This document shows positions 34,300 through 45,066 of a DNA stretch of 64,000 bases, piece by piece. The notes under the pieces were generated by a model, which did not search any database, had not been told where the DNA came from, and saw only the letters and a program-made list of their open reading frames with translations. Positions within the stretch are counted from its first letter, which is position 1. Every line of letters starts with the position of its first letter. The DNA is taken from positions 29,275 to 93,274 of the forward strand of contig JAUCBJ010001254.1 in assembly GCA_032718475.1 (NCBI GenBank), read 5' to 3'. The position numbers and the translations under genes are program-made. Origin of the DNA: Nemertoderma westbladi (lineage: Eukaryota; Xenacoelomorpha; Nemertodermatida; Nemertodermatidae).

Positions 34300-34613
34300 A
34301 CCACTATCAACACCAATATTAATATCATTACTTTCAATAGTCGGGGTTTATTAAATAATTATGAACTCATACAAGATCTTCTCAGGAAGATGTCCTTATG
34401 TCCTTATGGTGCAAGAGCACTGGCTGGATGGACAGGAAGCAATCAAGATATTTGGAGGACTACTAGATTGTATAATTTTATACCACCTCTATAGACCCTG
34501 ATTCCTAACTTTTTGGACAATCAACTACTGGATTTATAAGAGCTGGTGTTGCAATTTTCATCCGCAGAAATATAGTTGAGGAAGTTGAACAAGTGATAAG
34601 TGGGGATAATTTC
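34300..34613 (+). pseudogene. LINE APE-type endonuclease fragment
   Basis: Broken frames read FNSRGLLNNYELIQDLL, then VQEHWLDGQE, then AGVAIFIRRNIVEEV. These match the usual order of conserved segments in the apurinic-like endonuclease of CR1/L2-type non-LTR retrotransposons. At least two frameshifts are present. Confidence 0.6.
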
Positions 34614-34680
34614 TAACACGTTTAAAATCCCTTCAGCAGCTCAATGGGAATGCAATTCCTTTTATAGTAGTAGACTGTGT

Positions 34681-34767
34681 CAGAATTGTCCGGGTCGGAA
34701 TTGTCCAGCTCGGAATTGTCCGGGTCGTAATTATCCTGGTCGAAATTGTCCGGGTCGGAATTGTCCT
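34681..34767 (+). repeat. 15-bp minisatellite
   Basis: About six units of GAATTGTCCGGGTCG, read as CPGRN in the plus frame, separate the endonuclease fragment from the RT fragment. Confidence 0.8.
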
Positions 34768-35284
34768 AACTTCGTCGATGACGTATTTAGCGTTGGCAGT
34801 AACGACACCACTGAGAAGCTGAGTGAAGTCAATGCCAAACATCCTAATCTCAAGTTTACCCTTGAGATGGAGGTAAAGAGCCGCTTGTCTTTTTTTGATT
34901 TGGTTGTCACACGGGTTAACTATGCTCTTTCAACAGCGTGGTATCGCAAGCCTTCAGATACTGGGCTCGTTCTCAATGCCACTGCGTATGTGTGTCCCTG
35001 AGTCTTACAAACGCGGTGTAGTTCGTGGTATATTCCATCATATCTTTAACGCCAGTAAGGGTGGGGATGGTTTCCAACTCTATACCGCTATTGGGGATGC
35101 TAAGAATATTCTTAGCAATAACCAATATACTGATACGATGGTCGAGCATGAGCTAGCCGTGGTTCAAGGCGCTAGGGGGCGTGCAATTAGTGGTTCTGGG
35201 GGCGAAGCACCAGCAGCTGTCCCCACCAAGGTCAGTGACCCGGTCGACCAGGCAGCTGCTGATGATTCAAAGAACTATCTGTGA
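34768..35284 (+). pseudogene. Penelope-like reverse transcriptase fragment
   Basis: One frame gives NFVDDVFSVG (the catalytic YVDD-type box), then RLSFFDLVVTR and TAWYRKPSDTGLVLN. After a frameshift near 34985 it continues CVPESYKRGVVRGIFHHIF and AKNILSNNQYTD. This order is characteristic of Penelope-like element RT palm and thumb. Fingers and the GIY-YIG endonuclease are absent. Confidence 0.7.
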
Positions 35285-35389
35285 GTTTGACTTGAGTTTG
35301 AGGTCAGGCAACCGATCTGTTTGTTTATACCCAGGTCTTGCACACGGCCAGTTCAACTGAAGTTTCAACTTAAACATTATACTATATTT

Positions 35390-35640
35390 GCTGATCACTT
35401 TTGCACGTCTTGCCGGAACTATAATTCGTGCTTATATTTTCAATTTAATCGTTATATTATACAGTATTTGCTGATCACTTTTGCACGTCTTGTTGTTTTT
35501 GGAGACTTACCTCACTAGCTTTCACCCCACCATGACGGCATACACTATTTCACCCAACCTTGACGACTTGAACTATAATTCGTGGAACATTTTCAATTCA
35601 AACATTACAATATATTTTCTACTCACTTTTGCACGTCTTA
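35390..35640 (+). repeat. Three dispersed copies of a roughly 31-bp motif
   Basis: The core TGATCACTTTTGCACGTCTT recurs at about 35400, 35471 and, as CTCACTTTTGCACGTCTT, 35622. These are direct repeats of unequal spacing in otherwise featureless sequence. Confidence 0.65.
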
Positions 35641-35964
35641 CCGAGAACTATAAATTTTCAAGTTGGCAATATTATATTAGTATTTAGTTAATATTATTAT
35701 TAGTTATATTTTTGTTGACAACCTTTAAGACAGATTTCGATTCATAATTTGACACACTTATATAGTAGACCTTCATTACGTTCTTTGCTGTTGGAATTAT
35801 GTAATAATGCGGTCAAGGGAAAATGGAAATGCTCAATGGAAAGTACAACGTTATTCCCGTGCTCTGCCAGAAATGGCAACCATGCCTCAAAGAATAACTA
35901 TTATACAGTGTTGTAGAAACCCCGTATGCCTGGCTTGTTGTGGGTATTGTTGTGGGGTGAAGAC

Positions 35965-36085
35965 GGTGAATGAGCCGCTATCTGAATGGTTAGAGCGTTA
36001 GCTTTCCAACCCGGAGGTCTTATTTCGATCCCTTCTGGGCGTCATTGCCGATTTGCAAAGCTATGCCCAACAAACAAGTTCTAAT
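35965..36085 (+). mobile_element. tRNA-derived SINE, family 2, copy 2
   Basis: TGGTTAGAGCG (box A region) and TTTCGATCCC (box B region) lie at tRNA spacing, followed by CATTGCCGATTTGCAAAGCT. That body is shared with 7440-7645. Confidence 0.65.
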
Positions 36086-36450
36086 ATGAAACCGGCATTG
36101 TTATGGGTACCCACTTTTGAACATTTTTATTTGACCATGTTAATGGATATTATCATGATGTTTTTTGTTCTAGAACATACATTTCACCTTCTGATAGAGG
36201 TTAGCTATTATATTTAATTATATGGTAGCTAGTGTTTCTAAAGGTAGCTACTGTAGTGATCTTGACGTTACAAAAGAAAATTTGTAGTGCCCCTTTTATT
36301 TCGACAATTTCCATATCATCACTATATTCTCGAAATGACTAGTAAAAAGATAAATAAATCAATAATTTTTTTTGAATGCTATGGAAAAGATCAAGAAAAA
36401 ATATTATTAAACACGATAAGCACAGGTACTGTTCTGACAGAGTATAGTAA

Positions 36451-37581
36451 GGATAGTACTTAAGTCATATCTGAACCTATCTGAACCCAATCTGAAGCCA
36501 ATCTCGAGAATTATACCAAATCTGAACCCAATCTTAATCAGAAATAGAAAGAGGGGTAAATTATAAATTTTTGCATTAACAATTTTTAAATTTGAAGAAA
36601 TTTTACATATCTTTTTTCATATTTGAATTTACGGGCAGTCGTAGCACTACTGCTGTATTAGGGACCGCAGTTACTGCTGTATTGTACTGCTGTGCAGTCG
36701 TTAACGGCTGCCCGCAAATTTAAAGACTAGAGTTCCGTATAGAACTGCATTTTTAAAACATATGTCATTGTTACTATGGCAACGTTGAAGAGTTCGAGAA
36801 CAATAGACAAGTAATATATACTATTCTAGAACATAAATAAAATAAAAAATATTATGTTTTAGAACATATAGCTGGTTTTTTTAATTTAAAATATCTAGAA
36901 ATAAAAAATAATTTTTTTAGATTTTAAAATCGCTAGTATATTTAAAATAATATACAATATAAAGTATGTTAAAAAAATTATACATTTAAATAGTTTGCAT
37001 TAGTTCGAATACATTTAAATTGACATGAATAAAAATGTTTTTGACTACAAAATATGTTTTTAATTAGTTTGTTAATCTATTGGGTATTTGCATTTGATTG
37101 CCTTAAATAATTCAATGAATCCATTCAAATTTCCCTTACGTATCTGACGTCTCCACAAGTATTCGATAAGTTTTTCAGAGAATTTATATTTCTATCACTA
37201 CATACGCTTTGCTACCATACATTAAAAAAAATTATTACTAGCTATTTTAAATTTAAAAAATTACTAGCTATATGTTCTAGAAAAACAATTTTTTTATTTT
37301 ATTTTTGTTCTAGAATAGTGTATATTATATATTTTTTGTTCTAGAACTTTTCACTGTTGCCATATTAACAATGATTTATGTTTGTTACCAATTTAAATAT
37401 GAAAAAAGATATGTAAAATTTCTTCGAATTTCAAAATTGTTAATGCAAAAATTTATAATTTTCACCACTCTTTCTATTTTCGATTCAGATTGGGTTCAGA
37501 TTTGGTATAATTCTCGAGATTGGGTCCAGATTGGGTTCAGATTGGGTTCAGATAGGTTCAGATATGACTTAAGTACTATCC
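36451..37581. mobile_element. Foldback element with about 190-bp arms
   Basis: It begins GGATAGTACTTAAGTCATAT and ends in the exact complement. The arms (36451-36640 and 37395-37581) stay similar inward and include a run of TCTGAACCCAA units. Between them lies a full copy of the TTCTAGAAC-rich element (36726-37385), with its own inverted arms. A clear target duplication is not seen. The terminal GGATAG is shared with the MULE-like element at 5342. Confidence 0.7.
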
Positions 37582-37875
37582 GTTAATAAAAATATATATA
37601 CAGTAGTTTACATTTTTGAATAGTAAAAGCTGTATTTTGCATCTTCCTATATTTTGTATAAAAAACTAGCTAGTTAATAATTACTAGCTACTACTTTGAC
37701 AACCGGTATCAAATAAAAATTACTAGCTACCGTGAGTCATAAATTATTCCAAGCAAATATATAATATAATTGAGAATAAAATTATATCTTAAATTTTTTT
37801 ACTACCTAATAAATAGTACTAGCAAAATCAAAATCAAAATTGTTAATAATAATAATAATTGTACTTATATTTGTT

Positions 37876-38130
37876 ATAGAAGGCGCCTTTAGGGGTCTTA
37901 CGACCGACCTTATCAAAGCGCTTGCTTTTTATTATCATTACCCCATCAAAGCCAGGTTTCCATTATACCGCTGGGTTGGCGTAGGCACCAAGGTCTAAAG
38001 TGTCTTGCCTAGGGACACAACAGTGCGAAATTTATACAACCTTTAGTCGGATTCTAACCTGAGCCACCAACACTATCGTGTAAGCAGTTCAGGCGCCGTA
38101 TCCACTCGGACACTGTGACATTGTTAGCTA
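37876..38130 (-). mobile_element. tRNA(Leu/Ser)-type SINE
   Basis: On the minus strand the head reads GTCCGAGTGGATACGGCG (box A, class II tRNA style) and GGTTAGAATCC (box B). The body contains CCCTAGGCAAGACACTTTA, a segment I recall from SINE bodies of several marine invertebrates. Confidence 0.7.
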
Positions 38131-38732
38131 CCATCTTACTGAGAGAAGGTTAAATATTTGTTCTAGAACAAAAAACCTCATGATAAAAGCCATTTTCATA
38201 TAAAAATTTTGTTTTTAAAATTTTAACGCACTATCGTAGTGGTAATTGTCGCCATCTTACGTGTTCTCCTTATTGGTAAAGGTTCGCTTATTTCTATGGC
38301 TTTACGCGTTAGGCAGTAGTACGGAAAATTGAGATGATCCATCGGGACTTGACTCACAATGCTACTATTAGTTACTTGCTGTAAACCAATCTCTGGAACT
38401 GTCTCATACTACAAAAGTCCTGAAACATAATGTCTTAATTTTGCTTCACAACATTCACAACCCACCCCTAATGTTTTAGAATTTTATTTAAAATAAATAG
38501 CTAGCTATCAATTTAAATGTATGAAGTATATGAAGTATATTAGTTACTGTATAATAAAAAAAATTTGCGAATACATGAACGGCACAACTATTTAATTTAT
38601 TTATTCGGAATTGGCACTAATATACTGTAGTACCGGTTCTAAAATTTTGAATTTTTTTAATGAATAAAACACACTAAAACACATTTATTTCTATAATAAT
38701 TTCGATTCTAGAATATTCTATAATGTTTTGAG

Positions 38733-39669
38733 TACACCATGTCCTGGAATATAGTGTCGTTATTCAGGTATCTGCCCCCCCCCCCCCCCCCCCCCAAAAA
38801 AAAAGAATTTCTACAAATCGTGATGAGATTGCATGAAATTTGAAACAGAGATAGTTTCACTTCCCTCCTCCTTGTTGGGTGAGCCAGAATTTTTATTTTG
38901 GCTTTCATTCTTTAGCTACAAACGTTTAAAAAAGATGTCTGATTGTGTGATATTTCACCAGTTACACTCCTGTTATTCTTCAACCTTATAGTGATTTCTT
39001 GGTACTGATGGAAAGCTGGCCATGTAAGGATTCCAAATATGTAACATAATCTGAATTTGGTTGGGAAATAGCTCAGATGTGAGCTTTCAAAAGTTGCATG
39101 GTTTTGCATCTGCATGAGTTTATTTTATTCTATTAAATAAAAATACCATATTCTAGAACATTTTGTTTATTTATGAATAGCTACGTAATAGTATAATTAA
39201 AGAGGTATTGCATTGTTGCCCAGCTACGTATGGAATAAACAAAATGTTCTAGAATATGGTACATTAATTAAATAGAATAAATGGCCTGCTGCAGGGGAAG
39301 CAAATACATACATCATTCATCATCATTCAGCAACATATCTCAGGTGTTTCCCAACCAAATTCAAAATTTTTTACATATTTGGAATCCTTGCATGGGCAGC
39401 TTTCTATTGGTACCATCAAATCACTATAAGGTTGAAGAATGATTGCACTGTGACCTGTGAAATATCGCCGGAGACACCTTTTTCAAATACTTGTAGCTAA
39501 AGATAGAAAGCAAAAATAAAAATTCTGGCTCACCCACCACGGAGTAGGAGGGAGGTGAAACTATCTCTGTTTCAAATTTCATGCAATCTCATTACGATTT
39601 GTAGAAAAATTGGGGGGGGGGGGGGGGCAGGTACCTGTATAACGACACTATATTCCAGGACATGGTGTA
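38733..39669. repeat. 937-bp near-perfect palindrome built from poly-C MITE arms
   Basis: The left arm starts TACACCATGTCCTGGAATAT and the right arm ends in its complement. The arms match through the C21 (38775) and G16 (39612) runs, through the paired CATATTCTAGAACATTTTG segments, to a small centre near 39200 with AGCTACGTA on each side. The arms are copies of the element seen at 4882-5294. Confidence 0.85.
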
Positions 39670-41126
39670 TATTTTGACACAAAAACATTATATTATTAAA
39701 GTTGTTACTACCTCCAAGTGCAGTTTTATATACTGTAATCTATTGTGAGAATGAGTGGTGACATTAAATCTAAACGTAACGTACTTAAACACACTTATTT
39801 GTCCTAATTAATCAGACAGAGCGTTGCATAACAAAAAAAGAATTATCTAGAACAATTATATTTTTAAATTGACAATCAAAATATTCTATAACAATAACTG
39901 CCCATAATAAAATATCAACTAAACTTGTTAAAAGAAATGGCAAGATGGCGCCAAAATTTCGGAGCTAAAACTACCAAAAATAAGTATAAAAACGTACGCC
40001 TTTGTTATAGAACAGAACATATTTTTTTGGGAACAGTTCCTCCCGTTCCAACAATTTCGTTGTTTTTTTTCCAACAAATTTTCAAGCTTTTCTGTCAGTT
40101 TTTTTTATAAATGTTCTAGAACGTATATTAGGTGTTCTAGAACTTTGAAAAAAGTTCTAGAAAATTTTGATTATTAAAATTTTTTCTTTAAAAGAGAAAA
40201 TTATTTAAAAAATTGTTAAATTTTATTATTTTTATGCAATTTTGCCTGTTTTTTTTTCTATTGAAAGGAGTTCTAGAACATTTATTAAATGTTCTAGACC
40301 ATATACCAAATTAAAAATGAAATAAAAGAAATATACGATGAACGTTCCAGTTACGACAAATGTAACGAATACGCCGACAAATTCGCGTCAAAGGTGATCG
40401 GATATCTCTGGCGACGCGTAATTAATGAAAGAATGCCTTCTTGGAAATTATACACTCAATTAAAGAACAATACAAATTTGTAAAAAATAACAATACGTTA
40501 TTTTTAAAAATAAAAAAACTACTGTACGTATATAACTCAGAAGCCAAATAGAAAATAATAGCTATAGATATAAATTACTAGCTATAATGTATTATATTTT
40601 TTATCATATTTTTTATGATCTATTAAACTGCATGTTTAAATTGTCCAAATTTCCATATTATTTCCATAAATTTCCAATTCTGAAAACCGCTATTTAATAG
40701 CTCTTTGAGTTTTCAAGTTATAACAATTTCCATTTAGGGAGACCTACAGTACTACTCCTACAATTTTAGAGCAATTAGTCTAAAAATATCTGTGGTTGTC
40801 TACATAGCCATCCTACAAAAAAGTTATATCAGACAACTTTTTGAATTTATAACAAACCTAAAAAATTAGCATAAATATACAGCGCCACCTAGCGGTGCAG
40901 ATTTATTTTCACAAAATTTCGCCAGATACTTTAGTTATGTTTCCCAATCTTTGATCTATCAAATAAAAAAACTTTCATGTGATTAGGTTCAAAACTGTAA
41001 AAGCCTTAGGGTTTTAAGCGCAACCAAGTTTTTTTTATTGTTAACTAGTATTAACTAATATTAAATAGCGAAAAATAAAATTTTTCTAACCTGTCATTCC
41101 AAGTTATAGCCAAAACCAAACAAATT
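39670..41126. other. AT-rich stretch, no gene
   Basis: Only short chance frames are present. It carries four TTCTAGAA palindromes (about 40113, 40135, 40155, 40270). No RNA gene was seen. Confidence 0.5.
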
Positions 41127-41873
41127 TGGGCTAGAGTTCCGTAGGCAGTCGCAGTTGATATTTTGATTTTAATTAATGAAATTAATTAATTTTTTCCATA
41201 GTAATGCATAACTGACTTCATTGCAACATTTTTCAAAAAAATATTGTGCTCTAGAACATTAGCTAATTGACTAGCTAGTAATTTTTCAAAACATGATTTA
41301 TTATAAAATAAAATAAATATTTTTTTTTTGAAATTTCTAAAAATACTGCAATTTTTTTGTGTTTTAGAACATTAGTAGATATGTATTTTATTGTAGCTAG
41401 TGTTTTTTTACTAGCTAGTATTTTTTGTAATTATAAAAAAATGTGAAAACACTTATATTTCAAGTTTAAACTCTTGCAGGATATATTAATGACCAATATT
41501 GATGTTATTATAGTAGTTTACATTTCTTGCATGGTAACAATGACTTATGCTATAAAAATGTAGTTTTTTTGTTAATTACTAGCCAATTTAAAGTTGAAAA
41601 ATAACTAGCTATATTTTCTAGAACATTATATTTTTTTTAAATTTTTTTTTTTTTTTAAATAAATGGAACTGTAACCTTTTCATTAGCTGTAGCTAATGTT
41701 CTGAAAATAGCTAATTGTATTCTGGAACACAATATGTTTTTAAAAAATGTTGTGAGGAAGTCAACTGAGTAATTTAGTACTAAATCAGCCATTATATGTG
41801 CCTATACATTTCATAAGATATTTTTAGAAAATGTGACTGCATACGGAACTGTTCCCCAAATTTGAAACGCTGA
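41127..41873. mobile_element. Foldback DNA element, TTCCGTA family
   Basis: The left end CAAATTTGGGCTAGAGTTCC pairs with the right end GGAACTGTTCCCCAAATTTG. Inside, TTGCAACATTTTTCAAAAAA (about 41221) pairs with a segment near 41735. The left end resembles those of the copies at 7914 and 36726. It is noncoding and AT-rich. Confidence 0.65.
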
Positions 41874-42521
41874 GAGTTGACCGAAAATGGTGTAGACCGA
41901 CCACCCCCCCCCCCCCCCCCCCCTGTAGCAATACAAGTACAAAAAATAAAAGTACGGTTCCGTGTTTACGTTAAATAATACCTTTATTTTAACTTTTCAC
42001 TTCTCCACTTTTCCAGCTATATACCAAAAATCCCCAAAATAGCTAGAACAGGGTCTGGCTCATTATTTGAAAGTGGTGGAAGAGAAAAGTTTTTCAAACG
42101 CTTGTAGAAAAAATAAAGGGAAGTTCTAAATTTCCTACAAGAAAGTCAAGTGTAAATTGTAGAAAAATTAGTAGGTTGGGCTTGGGGGGGTGTGGTGGAG
42201 ACATGTGACAGAATTAAGACATTACATTCCAGATGTATTGTCATTATTATTACATAATACACGGAATCATTGGTCTACACAGTACAAGACATCAGAAACC
42301 TATGTTAGTTACCTACTTGACGCACATGTACAGTAGTTTTAAAGAAATTAAGTTATTTTTCGTGTTACGCTAAATTAATTTAGATGTTATATTCATTAAT
42401 ATTTAAACGTTCGGAATGTGTAAATTAATAAAAAATGTTCTGGAACAATTTATTTCCCAGTAAACTTAATATACCGTATACAACTATCTATTTATTTATT
42501 ATTATTATCTATTATTTATAT

Positions 42522-42770
42522 ACACCATGACCCGTAATATAGTAGCATTTTCTGATGACACGGACCCAGATTTTTCTACAAATCTTTTATCATATTGCTT
42601 GAAATTTTTGAAACACAACTACTGTAGTTCCACTCACCGTCGATGACCCCATGAAGCCGGAATTTTCGATTTTGCCTTTAAATTCTTTTTATAAGCGTTT
42701 TAAAAAAGTGACTTTTGCGAAATCGTACCCTCTGTATCGTAGCCATTCTTGTAGTCATTGTAGTCCTCCA
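42522..42770 (+). mobile_element. Poly-C MITE, truncated copy
   Basis: It matches 4882-5130 from ACACCATGACCCGTAATATA through CCTCTGTATC but lacks the C run and the right half. LINE-derived sequence follows. Confidence 0.75.
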
Positions 42771-42789
42771 TCGTAGCCATTGATAATAA

Positions 42790-43275
42790 TGGCATAAGCT
42801 CCAGGGATGGTTGTAGCATGTGGATAACTTCTGCTACACAGGATCATGTGAAAACCTTCGGATATGTAAGGGGAAGTCATGGGCAGCGTTGAGTAGTCTG
42901 CCCAGGATTTAGAAGTCCCATAGAATAAAATGGAACCTCAAGGTTCGATTATTTATGGCAGCACTATTGTAATACCAGTACTCTTATATGTGATTACATT
43001 CTGGGCTCTAACTGTTGCGGATACGCTGAGGATGCTATTATAAGAATTATACGCCGGGTTCACTGTGTCAAGTACAATGAACACATCTCCAATCAGATTC
43101 TATACAACATTGGAGGTGTTTCATTAGTCTCCCCTATCTTTACACTTGAACGGATCCGCCTCCGCTTTGCAGGACATTGCTTTCGCCGTGAGGACCAACC
43201 AGTGCATAATCTTGTGTTTTGGCGGCCTCATGCAGTGAATAACCTTGGTGGACACGCCATGACTTTTACAAGATG
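42790..43275 (+). pseudogene. LINE RT C-terminal fragment, left of G
   Basis: Broken plus-strand frames read LKVRLFMAALL, VLLYVITFWALTVADTLRM, RIIRRVHCVKYNEHISNQ, RIRLRFAGHCFRREDQPVHN and LVFWRPHAVNNLGGHAMTFTR. These correspond to the end of the RT and the C-terminus of non-LTR retrotransposons. The frame is cut inside a codon by G and continues at 51263. Confidence 0.7.
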
Positions 43276-43812
43276 TGTGACGGGATCCAGGAGGGATCCC
43301 GATTTATCCGATGTGGTATTTAGTCCACGCGTCCCCGCCGTGTATAAGAGTGAAATAAAGATAACTGAGTTCTGAAGTTCGGTGTATAATAATAGGTTAT
43401 AGGATATAGATATATTGTGAATGTGTACAAGGCGGGATACGGTAACTAAAGTCCCGTGATCCCCTAACTAAACTAATTGGCTGTACCCTACGCTAGCACT
43501 GCTGCACTGAGGTAACTGAATCACTGATTAATAGGTTATTGGTTATATTGCACGGTGGCCTTACTGCTACTCAATCGATGCCATTCCCCCCTCTGATTGG
43601 TTAATACCCTTGTTGGCGCCCCGTGGAGTATTCCCGTTCACTCCACCTGTTCTCCTTGGGTTAGGGGTTTGGCCCCTGACCTTCTGTTGTGTGCCTCCTT
43701 CCCACTCTTATTGGGATGGCACGAGTTGGTTAATTGCCCAATCTCGTGGCTCCCAATATTGCTTATCGGCTAATAACTTTATGGGGTGTTGGCGGGATTG
43801 AATAAGCTAACA
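43276..43812 (-). repeat. Element G 3-prime LTR (537 bp)
   Basis: In element orientation it begins TGTTAGC and ends GTCACA. It includes the stem GGGATCC/GGATCCC (43283-43301) near its 3-prime end. Confidence 0.93.
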
Positions 43813-44397
43813 CTCCCCCCCATGCTATCTTCCCGGTAAGAAGATAGCATCAACCAAAAAGTGCGTTACAATCCCGCTGGATCCCGATCTAGTATCGGGT
43901 GTGGGGTGGAGTTATTTTCTTTTCGGAGCCGGCTTTCCGGGCCGCTCCCTATGGGTATGATGTCACTACCCTCTGGCGTCTCGTGTCGGGCCGATCGTGC
44001 GCTTCTCTCACACAATTTTTGTTTCCCCAACACTCTCACCACTCTAACTTCGCTCTCTAACTCAACTCGCTCTCTCCCCACTCTTACACTCTCCCCACAC
44101 CTGAATCGCACTCTAACTTCTCGCCAACAGCTCTTCTCACTATCTCCTCTCTAATCTCTGCCACTCTCTAAGGCCCTGACCTCTAATGCTACCCCTGTGC
44201 TATCATACTATCTACCTTATCTAACTTACTAACACTAACTATCTAACTCTACTAACTACTAACTCTGCTACTTCTAGCTCTAACTGAGAGCCTCTAACTT
44301 TCTACTAACTCTAACTAGAACTCTCTAACTTTCTGCTAAGTCTACTAACTCTTTTCTAACTCTAACTAAAATCCTCCAACTAACTTTATCTCTATCT

Positions 44398-44862
44398 ACG
44401 TGGCGCTAACGGTGCCCACAACCACAACCGGTACTACGTACCCTCTTACTAACTCTATCTCCATCTACGTGGCGCTAACGGTGCCCACAACCACAACCGG
44501 TACTACGTACCCTCTTACTAACTCTACCTCCATCTACGTGGCGCTAACGGTGCCCACAACCACAACCGGTACTACGTACCCTCTTACTAACTCTACCTCC
44601 ATCTACGTGGCGCTAACGGTGCCCACAACCACTCTACTACTGCTTCTACTCTGCTACTATCTTTCTAACTCTATCCTCCAACTAACTTTATCTCTATCTA
44701 CGTGGCGCTAACGGTGCCCACAACCACAACCGGTACTACGTACCCTCTTACTAACTCTATCTCCATCTACGTGGCGCTAACGGTGCCCACAACCACAACC
44801 GGTACTACGTACCCTCTTACTAACTCTACCTCCATCTACGTGGCGCTAACGGTGCCCACAAC
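44398..44862 (-). repeat. 69-bp repeats in G tail
   Basis: CGTGGCGCTAACGGTGCCCA recurs near 44399, 44468, 44537 and 44606, then near 44700, 44769 and 44838. These are 69-bp units in two blocks. They lie between the Gag stop and the 3-prime LTR. Plus-strand frames through them are open because 69 is a multiple of three. Confidence 0.85.
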
Positions 44863-45066
44863 CCCACTACTACTACTCGTGGCATGACAATATGCCACAC
44901 TCCCTTGCCCCGCCGCCTTCTAACCCTACTTCTTACTATCCTCTACTAACTATTATTTAATTATTTTATTATTTATTATTTTTAATTAAATAATTATTTT
45001 TGTGGGGAGGGCGTCTCGCCCTCATTCCCACCCCCCTCAGTCCAAAATATTGGACGACTAAACCTC

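Noticed and set aside
34768-35284. RT of element F or E
   Set aside because: Motif order is Penelope-like, not BEL/Pao, and it lies outside the F LTR.
36451-37581. 9-bp target duplication around the foldback
   Set aside because: GTATAGTAA and GTTAATAAA match at only about five of nine positions.
44400-44887. Plus-strand ALTVPTTTTGTTYPL repeat proteins
   Set aside because: They lie in the 3-prime tail of G on the strand opposite to its gene. Period 69 is a multiple of three.
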